Assembly: GCF_042850985.1 (NCBI RefSeq)
Contig: NZ_AP031415.1
Span: 2,480,001 to 2,544,000 of the forward strand
From: Allocoprobacillus sp002160865
GTDB taxonomy: Bacteria > Bacillota_I > Bacilli_A > Erysipelotrichales > Coprobacillaceae
Reading direction: 5' to 3'
DNA: 64,000 nucleotides
The notes beneath the pieces were generated by a model. It worked only from the letters and a program-made list of their open reading frames with translations, was not told the DNA's origin and did no database searches. The translations under genes were made by a program, and so were the position numbers. Of this stretch, positions 35,519-44,544 are shown in pieces (the stretch's first letter is position 1; every line of letters begins with the position of its first letter).

Positions 35519-36298
35519 TTATAAATTCCAGCAATGATTCAATGGTCCACTGCCATGTCCTAAATTTAGATTAGCTTTTAATGCTCCTGTAATATACTTC
35601 TTGGCTTTTTCCACACTTGTTTTTAAATCATAACCCAAAGCCAGATTGGAAGCTATGGCACTAGATAAAGTACAACCTGTTCCATGTGTATTTGGATTGT
35701 CAATATGCTCACATTCTAGCCAATAAACCTCATTATTTATGACAAGTAAATCATCAGCACGTTTTTCAAAATGTCCTCCTTTAATCAAAATAGCTCCTTG
35801 ATACCATTGTTGTATTTCTTTAGCCGCTTGAATCATATCCTCTTTACTTTGAATCGTATGATTCACTAAAACTTCTGTTTCAGGAATATTCGGTGTGATG
35901 ATACAAGATAATGGAATCAACTCACTTTTTAAAGCTTCTAAAGCACTATCAGCTAATAAACGTGAACCACTTGTAGAAACCATCACAGGGTCTACAACAA
36001 TATTTTTAGCATGATATTTTTTCAATTGTTCAACAATTTTATGAATTAATTCTGGTTGTGAAACCATTCCGATCTTGACTGCATCTGGATAAATATCTTC
36101 AAAAACACATTGAAATTGTTCTTCTAAAAAATAAGGAGTCACATCCATAATATCTTTAACACCTAATGTATTTTGAGCAACCAATGATGTCATAATACTC
36201 ATTCCATAGACTTTATGAGCCATGAATGTTTTTAAATCGGCCTGTGCCCCAGCCCCTCCTGTTGGGTCCGTTCCTGCAATTGTTAAAACTGTTTTCAT
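35519..36298 (-). CDS. thiD: Hydroxymethylpyrimidine/phosphomethylpyrimidine kinase
   Basis: ThiD phosphorylates HMP and HMP-P in thiamine synthesis. The 259-residue protein starts VLTIAGTDPTGGAGAQADLKTF and ends with the anionic hole HGTGCTLSSAIASNLA, both typical of the ribokinase-like ThiD family. Its ATG overlaps the thiE stop by 4 bases. It is the last gene of a salvage operon that has no thiC. Confidence 0.94.
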   Translation of the reverse strand: MKTVLTIAGTDPTGGAGAQADLKTFMAHKVYGMSIMTSLVAQNTLGVKDIMDVTPYFLEEQFQCVFEDIYPDAVKIGMVSQPELIHKIVEQLKKYHAKNIVVDPVMVSTSGSRLLADSALEALKSELIPLSCIITPNIPETEVLVNHTIQSKEDMIQAAKEIQQWYQGAILIKGGHFEKRADDLLVINNEVYWLECEHIDNPNTHGTGCTLSSAIASNLALGYDLKTSVEKAKKYITGALKANLNLGHGSGPLNHCWNL

Positions 36299-36933
36299 AA
36301 AATATCCTCCTTAACTTTTCCTTTTAAATTCTGGGCAGCCTTGAACACATCATCTTGAGCCATAATAGCACTGACTACAGCTACTCCATCAATGCCTGTC
36401 CCTTTTAATTGTGAAATATTATTCTGTCCAATACCTCCAATAGCAATCACTGGAATATCAACAGCTTGACAAATATCTTTTAACGTCTGTATTTCCACTT
36501 TTTTGGCATCATCTTTTGTGTGTGTCACAAAAATAGAACCCACTCCTAAATAATCGGCTCCATCTTGTTGTGCTTTTAAAGCCTGTTCCACAGTTCTTAC
36601 TGATACACCCAATATTTTATCCGGTCCAATCATCTCTCTTACCTTTTTTGCATCCATATCATTTTGCCCAACATGCACACCATCCGCTTGAACTGTTATC
36701 ATCACATCAACATCATCATTAATAATCAAAGGAATATGATGTTGGTGACAAAGAGATAAAAGTTGTCTAGCTGATTCAACAAAATATTTTTGATCCAAAT
36801 GCTTTTCTCTTAACTGAACACAAGTCACACCACCTTGAATTGCCTTTTCAACTGTTTGAATCAGTGGTTCCTTTAACCAGCGACGATCTGTAACCAGATA
36901 TAATGGCATGGCTTTCTTAACATCTTTTTTCAA
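36295..36933 (-). CDS. thiE: Thiamine phosphate synthase
   Basis: ThiE couples HMP pyrophosphate with thiazole phosphate. The 212-residue TIM barrel shows QLREKH, IINDDVDV, GVHVGQNDMD, GVSVRT, YLGVGSIFVTHTKDDA and IGGIG, the expected substrate loops. The start is either a TTG at 36933, with AAGGA upstream and a 17-base overlap with thiM, or an ATG at 36909. I prefer the TTG because of the ribosome site. Confidence 0.92.
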   Translation of the reverse strand: MKKDVKKAMPLYLVTDRRWLKEPLIQTVEKAIQGGVTCVQLREKHLDQKYFVESARQLLSLCHQHHIPLIINDDVDVMITVQADGVHVGQNDMDAKKVREMIGPDKILGVSVRTVEQALKAQQDGADYLGVGSIFVTHTKDDAKKVEIQTLKDICQAVDIPVIAIGGIGQNNISQLKGTGIDGVAVVSAIMAQDDVFKAAQNLKGKVKEDIL

Positions 36934-37732
36934 TCTTCATTCCTTCTTTCAATATACCATCATTCATAAGTGATAAATAATCCATCAAATAAACTCTTAA
37001 ACTTCCCACACCTAATTTCTCAACAAGCATTTTATTTTTTGCCAACTCTCCACAATATCCCATCAATGCACTGACATAAGTACATGCTTCTAACAGTCTT
37101 TGACGATGAACAACCATAAATGCAGACATAATTGCACTTAACATACAACCTGTTCCTGTAATCATAGACATTTCTTGACATCCATTTCTAACAATATAAG
37201 CATTTTGACTATCCACAATCACATCAATAGCTCCACTAACCGCTATAATTGCTCCTGTCTTTGAACTGAGTTGTTGTAACCATATTATATTTTCATCTAA
37301 GTTTTCATCCGTTATACTGTCTGATGCATTCGCATCAACACCTCTTGATTGTGACTGGATATTCATTAAAGCTTTCATTTCTGAAATATTTCCTCTAATG
37401 ACATCAAAATGAACTTCTTTTAATAATTGTTGAGTTGTCTGATAACGTAATTGACTTGCGCCTATTCCAACGGGATCTAATAAAACAGGGTGTTGTAAGG
37501 CATTGGCTTTTTTTCCAGCTTTCATCATAGATGGAATGGTTGCCTGATTCAATGTTCCAACATTAATCAGCAATCCTTGACAAATAGATGTAATGTCTTC
37601 TACTTCTGCCTCATCATCAGCCATAATAGGACTCCCGCCAATTGCGAGTAAAGCATTGGCACAATCATTCATTGTCACTTTATTAGTGATACAATGAATT
37701 AATGGTTTAGCATTTTTGACTTGTTCTATCAT
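36917..37732 (-). CDS. thiM: Hydroxyethylthiazole kinase
   Basis: ThiM phosphorylates the thiazole alcohol for salvage. The protein of about 271 residues has LIHCITNKVTMNDCANALLA near the start, DPVGIGAS and the anion-hole motif GTGCMLSA. The ATG at 37732 has AAGGAGG 8 bases upstream. It is the first gene after the TPP riboswitch. Confidence 0.94.
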   Translation of the reverse strand: MIEQVKNAKPLIHCITNKVTMNDCANALLAIGGSPIMADDEAEVEDITSICQGLLINVGTLNQATIPSMMKAGKKANALQHPVLLDPVGIGASQLRYQTTQQLLKEVHFDVIRGNISEMKALMNIQSQSRGVDANASDSITDENLDENIIWLQQLSSKTGAIIAVSGAIDVIVDSQNAYIVRNGCQEMSMITGTGCMLSAIMSAFMVVHRQRLLEACTYVSALMGYCGELAKNKMLVEKLGVGSLRVYLMDYLSLMNDGILKEGMKIEKRC

Positions 37733-37794
37733 CTTTTCATCCTCCTTACAAAAAAAAGAATATATCAAGGGATATACTCTTAATACTCATTTTA

Positions 37795-37871
37795 TATCCC
37801 TACGTTGGCATTATCCAAATCAGGTATGGTCGAAGTTCACAACTTCCTCTCAGCCTATTTATAAGCTCCCT
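37795..37871 (-). ncRNA. TPP riboswitch
   Basis: On the minus strand the aptamer shows GGGAGCT at the 5' end, then GGCTGAGAGGAAG, CGACC, ACCTGA and GGATAATGCCAACGTAGGGA, all conserved THI-box elements. Directly downstream GGGATATA can pair with TATATCCC, followed by a T run near 37752, so the P1 strand takes part in an alternative hairpin. It represses thiMED when thiamine pyrophosphate is plentiful. Confidence 0.95.
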
Positions 37872-37920
37872 TTTTTATTATCATAGCACTTCTCTTTAAA
37901 CACGTCAAAAAAAGATGAAG

Positions 37921-38688
37921 CTATTTTTTCATCTTAATCACATAAATCACTTCATCTTCTGTTTCTGATATATCTACACTTATGTCTACCCCAGCCTGTT
38001 GTACCATCATGGCAGCCTGATCTAATGTATTCATCGCTATCTTTAAATTTTGTGAAATACTCTTTGTTTTAGGTTTAGGTTTCTTTGGTTCAATTTTCTT
38101 TTTAATCTTTTCTTCTGTCTGTTCAACATTTAAACCTTTATCCATAATTTCTCTTAACATATTATTTTGTTTAGCAGTTGTATCTAATTTCAATAAAGCT
38201 CTGGCATGTCTTTCTGTAATATCTTTTCTTCGTACTGCCTCTTGTACAGTCATCGGAAGTTGTAATAATCTTAATTTATTCGCAATCGTCGATTGCTTTT
38301 TACCAACCTTTTGAGCTAATTCTTCCTGTGTTATATTTTGCGTATCCAAGATTTGTTGATATGCCAATGCTTCTTCAATAGCCGATAAATTTTCTCTTTG
38401 AATATTTTCAACAATCGCTGCTGTTGCTGTTTGTTGTTCATCATAATTTTGAACTAAACATGGAACTTCTTCGATACCTGCTAAAAGACAGGCACGATAA
38501 CGTCTTTCCCCAACAACAATCTGATACTTTCCTTGATAAGGTCTAACAACAATAGGTTGTAATAATCCATTTTGTTGGATAGATACAGCTAATTCTTGAA
38601 TCTTCTCATTTTCAAAATGAGTTCTTGGCTGATGACCATTGGCTTCAATTTTATGAATATCTATAAATTTATATTTTGGTTCTTTCAC
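37921..38688 (-). CDS. ParB/Noc-type DNA-binding protein
   Basis: This 255-residue protein has the ParB-N CTPase motifs QPRTHF, QPIVVRP and GERRYRAC, then ENIQRENL and a helix-turn-helix (TQEELAQKVGKKQSTIANKLRLL). A Lys/Pro linker and a short C-terminal dimer domain follow. No parA is next to it, which recalls Noc, the nucleoid occlusion paralogue of Bacillus that also lacks a ParA partner. The start is GTG at 38688 with GGAGAGG upstream. It could also be the main Spo0J/ParB with parA elsewhere. Confidence 0.82.
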   Translation of the reverse strand: MKEPKYKFIDIHKIEANGHQPRTHFENEKIQELAVSIQQNGLLQPIVVRPYQGKYQIVVGERRYRACLLAGIEEVPCLVQNYDEQQTATAAIVENIQRENLSAIEEALAYQQILDTQNITQEELAQKVGKKQSTIANKLRLLQLPMTVQEAVRRKDITERHARALLKLDTTAKQNNMLREIMDKGLNVEQTEEKIKKKIEPKKPKPKTKSISQNLKIAMNTLDQAAMMVQQAGVDISVDISETEDEVIYVIKMKK

Positions 38689-38759
38689 AAAATCCTCTCC
38701 TTACAATTCGCTCATTATTATAACATCTTTATTGAAAAAACAAAAGAAATCAATGATAT

Positions 38760-38808
38760 AAAAAAGACAATTATCAACAAGTTTTATATGAACTCATTTT
38801 TAATTGTC
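38760..38808 (-). terminator. Terminator after the Cof-type phosphatase gene
   Basis: GACAATTA and TAATTGTC form the outer stem, with an inner AGTT/AACT stem, followed on the minus strand by TTTTTT. Confidence 0.7.
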
Positions 38809-38820
38809 AAAATAATTCTT

Positions 38821-39663
38821 TTAATCTATTAAATTTAAATAACGAAAAGCATTATATAAACCATCATCATTTACATCTGTTGTAATATAATCAGCAGCTT
38901 CTTTAATTTCTTTACCACCATTTCCCATAGCAACATTATAATCACAACATTCAAACATAGATAAATCAATTTTCGCATCACCAAATGAAATCGTATCTTT
39001 TTGATCTGCTCCTAGATAATCTAATAACACTTCAATCGCATGTCTTTTGGTAATCCCTGTTGGTCCTAAATCACCATATAAAGCCACTTCACCTTTGCCA
39101 CCCCAAGTATTTGCTATTAAATGAGGAAATTCCTTTTGTGAATCTAAATGATCTTGATAACTACTTAAAATAAAGCTAATTTTATTGACATCATCTCGAT
39201 ATAAATCTTCACCTTGTAAATGAATAAATCCATCCATAAACTTCTTTGAAGATTCTTTGGCTTTGCTTAAATCTGCTCCCTTTCCCTGAGCATATTTAAT
39301 CATTGTTTCAGGTCCCTGCTCTAACATATAATCATTACAATACATACCACTGTTAGCTTCTAAATAAAAGCCTAGATGTCTTTCATTACACCAGTCAACA
39401 ATATGTTTGACATCTTCTTTAGATAATCCTTGATGCATCACGACATGTCCATGATCTTCTACATAAGCCCCGTTACCACCAATCATTCCATCTAATTCAC
39501 AAAGATTTCTTTGTTCAATTTCAGCTTTTGAACATCCTGTACAAATATAGACTTTATGTCCTTTGGCACGTGCCATATCTACAGCTTTCGCAGCTGAAGC
39601 AGGTAACTTTGCTTCATAGTCAATCAATGTTCCATCAACATCTAAAAATATAATCTTGCTCAT
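38821..39663 (-). CDS. Cof-type HAD hydrolase
   Basis: This 280-residue HAD phosphatase of the Cof/IIB group has motif I DVDGTLID at residues 8-15, motif II CTGCSKAE, and motifs III/IV KRHAIEVLLDYLG and SFGDAKIDLSMFE. Such enzymes dephosphorylate sugar phosphates or flavin nucleotides; the substrate cannot be assigned. It is a single gene ended by its own terminator. Confidence 0.88.
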   Translation of the reverse strand: MSKIIFLDVDGTLIDYEAKLPASAAKAVDMARAKGHKVYICTGCSKAEIEQRNLCELDGMIGGNGAYVEDHGHVVMHQGLSKEDVKHIVDWCNERHLGFYLEANSGMYCNDYMLEQGPETMIKYAQGKGADLSKAKESSKKFMDGFIHLQGEDLYRDDVNKISFILSSYQDHLDSQKEFPHLIANTWGGKGEVALYGDLGPTGITKRHAIEVLLDYLGADQKDTISFGDAKIDLSMFECCDYNVAMGNGGKEIKEAADYITTDVNDDGLYNAFRYLNLID

Positions 39664-39707
39664 AAATTCTCTCCTTCATCTTTATTATTTTTATTATAAC
39701 ATGTTTT

Positions 39708-39740
39708 AAAAAAATAACAGCATGATTTCATACTGTTATT
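39708..39740 (-). terminator. Terminator after the aldo-keto reductase gene
   Basis: On the minus strand AATAACAGTATG pairs with CATGCTGTTATT (one mismatch), followed by TTTTT. It includes the stop codon. Confidence 0.8.
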
Positions 39741-40767
39741 GAACTTTCACTTCACCTGATAAAACTTTTTGATAATCTTCGTAATTCTTTTGTAGTAAAG
39801 CTGGTGTATCTAATTCATATGGACATTTTCTTGAACATTGACCACAATGTAAACAATTTTCAATTTTTTTCATTTCTTCCTGCATTTCAGGTGTTAACCA
39901 GCTCTTTGATGGTGCCCTTCTTAACATCAATGACATACGTGCACATTGATTAATCATGATCCCTACTGGACAAGGCATACAATAACCACATCCTCTACAG
40001 AAATCACCAGATAATTCTTCTTTTTCCTTTTCAATAAATTCTTTCATTTCATCATTGAATACAGGTGTTTCTTGCATATAAGAAAGCCATTCATCTAATT
40101 CACTTTCTTTTTGAATACCCCAAATAGGCAAAACATTATCAAATTGACTCATATACGCCATAGCTGGTTTGGATTGATTAATTAAACCACCAGCTAACCC
40201 TTTCATCGCAATAAATCCCATATTAGCTTTTTGACTTTTTTGAACCAATTCTAATTCTTTATCTGATGATAAATAACTAAAAGGAAATTGAATGGTTTCA
40301 TATAATTTTGAATCTACTGCATCCAGTGCGACTTGCAATTGATGAGCAGTAATCCCAATATGTTTAATCTTTCCTTGTTTTTTAGCTTCTAACATACATT
40401 CATACATCCCTGTTCCATCATGAGGCTTATAAACTTGTGAAGCACAATGGAATTGATAAATATCAATATAATCTGTTTTCAATAATGTGAGTGACTGTTG
40501 TAGCTGCTTCCAAAATTCATCCGGTGTTGTTGCCATTGTTTTGGTTGCGATAAAATAACTTTCTCTAGAATAAACCTGTAATGCTTCTCCCAGCTTTTCT
40601 TCACTGTCACTATAAGCACGAGCGGTATCAAAAAAACGCATTCTACCCTCATATGCCTTTCTTAAAATATTAACGGCTACTTCCATTGATACTCTTTGAA
40701 TAGGTAAAGCTCCAAACCCATTTTGTACAACTTGAATACCTGTACTTCCTAAAACAACTTCTTTCAT
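39736..40767 (-). CDS. Aldo/keto reductase with a C-terminal ferredoxin domain
   Basis: Residues 1-250 form the AKR barrel: FDTARAYSDSE with the catalytic Asp and Tyr, IATKT with the Lys, and DIYQFH. The C-terminal 90 residues carry Cys motifs CRGCGYCMPC and CLHCGQCSRKC, each followed by Pro, enough for two 4Fe-4S clusters. This AKR-ferredoxin fusion is common in anaerobes and suggests electrons come from or go to iron-sulfur carriers rather than only NADPH. The substrate is unknown. Confidence 0.88.
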   Translation of the reverse strand: MKEVVLGSTGIQVVQNGFGALPIQRVSMEVAVNILRKAYEGRMRFFDTARAYSDSEEKLGEALQVYSRESYFIATKTMATTPDEFWKQLQQSLTLLKTDYIDIYQFHCASQVYKPHDGTGMYECMLEAKKQGKIKHIGITAHQLQVALDAVDSKLYETIQFPFSYLSSDKELELVQKSQKANMGFIAMKGLAGGLINQSKPAMAYMSQFDNVLPIWGIQKESELDEWLSYMQETPVFNDEMKEFIEKEKEELSGDFCRGCGYCMPCPVGIMINQCARMSLMLRRAPSKSWLTPEMQEEMKKIENCLHCGQCSRKCPYELDTPALLQKNYEDYQKVLSGEVKVQ

Positions 40768-40797
40768 AACTCTCCCTCTTTTCTTTTCTCTATTTTA

Positions 40798-41019
40798 TCA
40801 CAATTTATTTTCTCTAGAACGTTTAATATTTTGTTCATGATGACAGTATGGACATCTCACATGATAATCATTGACTTGACAATTGACATTCCCTATGATC
40901 TGGAAAAAGTTTGGTTTCCATATATGATAGCAATACCGACATTGAAAATAATGATTTTTTTTCACAATAAGATACACAATAATAAGACTCACAACAACAA
41001 TACCCAAAACATAAATCAT
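40798..41019 (-). CDS. Small membrane-anchored zinc-ribbon protein
   Basis: This 73-residue protein starts MIYVLGIVVVSLIIVYLIV, one membrane helix, then has CRYC and CPYC pairs 28 residues apart, a zinc ribbon. The ATG at 41019 has AAAGGAGAG upstream, better than the more distal ATT/ATG options. I do not recognise a function. Confidence 0.65.
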   Translation of the reverse strand: MIYVLGIVVVSLIIVYLIVKKNHYFQCRYCYHIWKPNFFQIIGNVNCQVNDYHVRCPYCHHEQNIKRSRENKL

Positions 41020-41056
41020 AATTCTTTCTCTCCTTTGGTTTATCATATTATAACAT

Positions 41057-41078
41057 AAAAAGACGAGTTCCCTCGTCT
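41057..41078 (-). terminator. Terminator hairpin AGACGAG/CTCGTCT, copy 1
   Basis: A 7-bp stem with loop TTCC is followed on the minus strand by TTTTT. The same 18 bases recur at 42914-42931. Confidence 0.75.
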
Positions 41079-41084
41079 TAAGAT

Positions 41085-41109
41085 AAAAAAGAACTGAAAA
41101 TCAGTTCTT
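41085..41109 (-). terminator. Terminator of the alcohol dehydrogenase gene
   Basis: AAGAACTGA and TCAGTTCTT pair perfectly around AAA, with TTTTTT after the stem on the minus strand. Together with the next hairpin this gives a double terminator. Confidence 0.8.
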
Positions 41110-42220
41110 ACATTTCATAATCTATAATAACTTTAATATTTTTTGTTACATCACTGGCTGCTTCAATTGCTTGTGGAAAATCTTTATGTGAATATTTTTT
41201 TGTAATCATTGTTTTTACTGGTATATCATTTTTTTCAATCATTTGAATAACTTCTTGAATTGTATTTGTATTATATCCTTTTGATCCTCTAATCATTGCT
41301 TCATTAGCAATAAACATATTTCCTGATAATGGAATCTCTTTTCCATATACAGCAACAATAGAATATTTTGTACCAAATTTTCCTAATGAAAAAACTTGTT
41401 GTAATAAAGGTACAGCTCCTGCAGCATCAATATAATAATCAACATTAGGAATTTTTTTACCTAATGATAAATGTGATTTTTTAGCAAATTCCATAACTTG
41501 TTGAAGTAAATCTGGATTAAGATCTTCTGGGCGAAAAGCTGCCCCATTACTAACTTCACCACAATATTCTAATAATTTTTCCTCTAAATTATCCTCACTT
41601 GTATTAATGATTTTAGCTCCTAATTCCTTAGCTTTATCTAAACGCCATTGGACTTTATCAACGACTATAACATTTTTTATACCTCTAGATAATAGACCTG
41701 CTGTTGCACCTAAACCTATTGTACCCGCACCTAAAACAACAACATTTTGATCAACAGATGGATTCATCCAAGTTGCACCTTGTGTCCCAACACTAACCGG
41801 TTCTATCAATGCAGCAGTATCTAAGTCAACGTTTTTATCTAGAATATATAAATTAACATTCAAAGCAGCATCTTCAACACGAACATATTCACTAAATCCA
41901 CCTGTCATGTCTGCTTTAAAACTTCCTAAACGACTCGCTTTCATTGGATCAATAAAAACAATATCATCTAATTGAAAACAATCTGGGACATCAGCACCTT
42001 TTTCAACAATTCTTCCAACCATTTCATGTCCAAATTCTTGTCCTTTAAAAATACCATAAGGTTCTCCTCCATGAAGATAAGCTCCTGTATCAGAACCACA
42101 AATACCAGCTCTCAAAACTTTTACAAGAACATCTTTTGAACCAATTTTTGGTATATCTCTTTCTTCCATTTTAACATTTTTAATTCCATAATAAATTGCA
42201 CATTTCATTTTACCTTCCAT
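41108..42220 (-). CDS. Zinc-dependent medium-chain alcohol/polyol dehydrogenase
   Basis: This 370-residue MDR protein has catalytic zinc ligands in GICGSD and GHEMVG, the proton relay region and a Rossmann loop VLGAGTIGLGA. The four cysteines of the structural zinc lobe are missing (the region reads FIDPMKASRLGSF). It resembles sorbitol/butanediol/threonine dehydrogenases. AAGGAGG lies 8 bases before the ATG. A divergent TetR-type gene suggests local control, and the glycyl radical-aldolase operon on the other side suggests a ketone such as hydroxyacetone as a possible substrate. Confidence 0.85.
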   Translation of the reverse strand: MEGKMKCAIYYGIKNVKMEERDIPKIGSKDVLVKVLRAGICGSDTGAYLHGGEPYGIFKGQEFGHEMVGRIVEKGADVPDCFQLDDIVFIDPMKASRLGSFKADMTGGFSEYVRVEDAALNVNLYILDKNVDLDTAALIEPVSVGTQGATWMNPSVDQNVVVLGAGTIGLGATAGLLSRGIKNVIVVDKVQWRLDKAKELGAKIINTSEDNLEEKLLEYCGEVSNGAAFRPEDLNPDLLQQVMEFAKKSHLSLGKKIPNVDYYIDAAGAVPLLQQVFSLGKFGTKYSIVAVYGKEIPLSGNMFIANEAMIRGSKGYNTNTIQEVIQMIEKNDIPVKTMITKKYSHKDFPQAIEAASDVTKNIKVIIDYEM

Positions 42221-42369
42221 TTTTTCATCCTCCTTTTTTTATTTTAAATGAATTTATAAAAAAAAGAATTGAAATTACCATAATAAAATCATATTACTAA
42301 TAAAAACGGAACACTTTTTCAATTGTGTAACGCTTATCATGTTATAATATAGAAAAAGAGGTATAAATT

Positions 42370-42894
42370 ATGACAAGAAAAACAAAAGATCAATTATCAA
42401 AATCTCTCTATCTACTTTTACAAGAATATCCTTTTGATAATATCACAGTAAACCAAATTATAAATCATTCTCACATAAGTCGAACAACATTTTATCGTCA
42501 CTTTCATAATAAACAAGATGTTTTAACTTATTTTTTTCATAATGATATTGTTCCTCAATTTTTTCCATCCAAGACACAAGATTCTTACTATACACTAGCT
42601 AAGCAAACTATACTTTATTCACGGAAAGAAAAAAATTTTTTTAAGAATGCTCTTATTGATTCTCAAAACACATTAATACATTTACTTATCAATAAATATA
42701 TACAATTAATGAGTACAAAATTACCTAAATTAACAAAAACACAGTATGATGTCTTATCTATCTATTTAAATGGAACAATGATAACTTCTATTCATTGGTT
42801 TTTAAAAGATGATGAACACTCTATTCCGGAAATGCTCTATCTTTTTGATTTAGCAATGCCTGATATTATAAAAAGTATTTTTGATAAATCTTAG
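42370..42894 (+). CDS. TetR-family regulator, DhaS-like
   Basis: This 174-residue protein has an N-terminal TetR helix-turn-helix (TVNQIINHSHISRTTFYRHF, about 26-45) and a short C-terminal domain like that of regulators next to dihydroxyacetone kinase genes. It is divergent from the alcohol dehydrogenase with about 150 bases between. A TATAAT -10 element lies at about 42345. An ACAC-N10-GTGT inverted repeat near 42308-42328 could be the operator. Confidence 0.8.
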   Translation: MTRKTKDQLSKSLYLLLQEYPFDNITVNQIINHSHISRTTFYRHFHNKQDVLTYFFHNDIVPQFFPSKTQDSYYTLAKQTILYSRKEKNFFKNALIDSQNTLIHLLINKYIQLMSTKLPKLTKTQYDVLSIYLNGTMITSIHWFLKDDEHSIPEMLYLFDLAMPDIIKSIFDKS

Positions 42895-42908
42895 AATACC
42901 ATACTATA

Positions 42909-42931
42909 CAAAAAGACGAGTTCCCTCGTCT
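42909..42931 (-). terminator. Terminator hairpin AGACGAG/CTCGTCT, copy 2
   Basis: Same 18-base hairpin as at 41061-41078, with TTTTT after it on the minus strand. It ends the glycyl radical/aldolase operon and touches the aldolase stop codon. Confidence 0.8.
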
Positions 42932-43611
42932 TATAAATCGCAAATACCTTTTCCTTCACCATACATACTATACCAGTCAGCATTGAAATCATCCACTGCT
43001 TTTTCTATGTTTGGATTCTTGAATATCTGCTTTAAAATTCCTACTGGTGCTGTTATCGCCTGTGCTCCATTATTCAATGCATTCTTGATCTGTTCAACAC
43101 CTTTAAATGATGCTGCGACAATCTTTGTATCATAGTTATCCATGATGATACGATTTGATAACTCATAAATCAGTTCCATTGGATCAGCTCCCAAGTTCCC
43201 TATTCTATTGACATAGGGTGCAATATAGTCTGCCCCTGCGGCTAGTGCCATATATCCCTGCATTAAATCATAGACTGCTGTCGCTGTGACATGAATGTTT
43301 TCTTCCTTCAGCATTTTAATCGCTTTGATACCTTCATAAGATACAGGTACCTTGATATAAACCTGTCTGTCAATTTCTTCTAGGATTCTATGAGCTTCCT
43401 TCACCATACTGTCACAATCTTTAGAGATGACTTGAATATGCAGACTTCTATCCTTCCCAATAATTTCTCTAATTGTTCGCATATGTTCAAAGAAATCCTT
43501 TGGATTTGTCTTTTTTACTATTGAAGGATTACTCGTTACACCAACAATAGGCATATATTCTACTGCTTCTTTGATTTCATTTAAATCAACTGTATCAATA
43601 ATCAATTCCAT
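42931..43611 (-). CDS. fsa: Fructose-6-phosphate aldolase / small transaldolase
   Basis: This 226-residue TalC/FSA-type protein has the Schiff-base lysine in VYIKVPVSYEGIKAIK and NVTATAV-like and ADYIAPYVNRIGN segments. The family cleaves fructose 6-phosphate or 1-deoxy ketose phosphates into glyceraldehyde 3-phosphate and a hydroxyketone. It lies 15 bases after the activase gene, reproducing the ybiW-ybiY-fsaA order of Escherichia coli. Confidence 0.9.
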   Translation of the reverse strand: MELIIDTVDLNEIKEAVEYMPIVGVTSNPSIVKKTNPKDFFEHMRTIREIIGKDRSLHIQVISKDCDSMVKEAHRILEEIDRQVYIKVPVSYEGIKAIKMLKEENIHVTATAVYDLMQGYMALAAGADYIAPYVNRIGNLGADPMELIYELSNRIIMDNYDTKIVAASFKGVEQIKNALNNGAQAITAPVGILKQIFKNPNIEKAVDDFNADWYSMYGEGKGICDL

Positions 43612-43626
43612 TTTCTTTTCCTCCTG

Positions 43627-44544
43627 TTATTCCTTGATTAAATTTTTAATACCATTTTGATAAGCAATTTGATAAAATGCTTCCATTTCATCATCTGTAT
43701 ATTTCTTATATTTTAAATCAATTCCATAATCAAAATCAACATATTCATATTTAGAAGAAGCCAAAGGATTATAATTTAATAATTCATAATATACTTCTGG
43801 ATTAATATGTGATAAAAACTGACTGATAGATTGTAGGTTTTGTATAGTCGCTGTGATTTGTGGAATTAGTGGAGTACGGATAATGACTTTTTTCCAATGT
43901 TCACTTTTTAAAATATATTCTATATGCTTTTTAATAAGCGCTACTGACCCACCTACATACTTTTGATGTAATGCTTCATCATATATTTTTAAATCAATAT
44001 AAATTTGCTCTAGATAAGGCAAGGCTTTTTGAATCAGTTCTAATGATGTATATAATGTTGTTTCAATAGCTGTATGAATATGTTGTTGATGGCAACGTTT
44101 TAAAATATCAATTAAGAACTCTCCCTGCATCAATGGTTCCCCTCCAGAAAAAGTCACTCCACCACTATCACGATAAAAAACACGATCTGACTCAATTTCT
44201 TTCATCAACATATCAACATCATAATATTGACTGTCATAACGAATAGCTGATGATGGGCAGATATTAACAAGGTTATCAAAATCTCCTTGATAATCTTTAT
44301 TGAAATAAGGTCTATCATTTTGATAAATCATTTGTCCTTCTTTCGCATACTTTTCACAACAACGACAATGTATACAGTTATTTTGAAAATAAATGGGTTT
44401 GCGTAAAGTTGAGATTCCTTCGGGATTTTGACACCAGATACAACGAAGGGGACAACCTTTGAAGAAAATCGTTGTACGAATTCCATCACCATCATGCATA
44501 GCAAATCTCTTAATATCAAAAACTAAAGCTTTAGATGTTGTCAT
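43627..44544 (-). CDS. Glycyl radical enzyme activating protein (radical SAM)
   Basis: This protein of about 305 residues has the radical SAM motif CPLRCIWC near residue 32, preceded by DGDGIRTTIFFKG, and GGVTFSGGEPLMQ, as in PflA-type activases. The ferredoxin-like insert keeps only CIHCRCC and one later CP (NICPSSAI), fewer cysteines than the usual eight, so one cluster at most is likely there. The ATG at 44544 has AAAGGA upstream and overlaps the end of the glycyl radical enzyme. It installs the glycine radical on the neighbouring enzyme. Confidence 0.9.
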   Translation of the reverse strand: MTTSKALVFDIKRFAMHDGDGIRTTIFFKGCPLRCIWCQNPEGISTLRKPIYFQNNCIHCRCCEKYAKEGQMIYQNDRPYFNKDYQGDFDNLVNICPSSAIRYDSQYYDVDMLMKEIESDRVFYRDSGGVTFSGGEPLMQGEFLIDILKRCHQQHIHTAIETTLYTSLELIQKALPYLEQIYIDLKIYDEALHQKYVGGSVALIKKHIEYILKSEHWKKVIIRTPLIPQITATIQNLQSISQFLSHINPEVYYELLNYNPLASSKYEYVDFDYGIDLKYKKYTDDEMEAFYQIAYQNGIKNLIKE

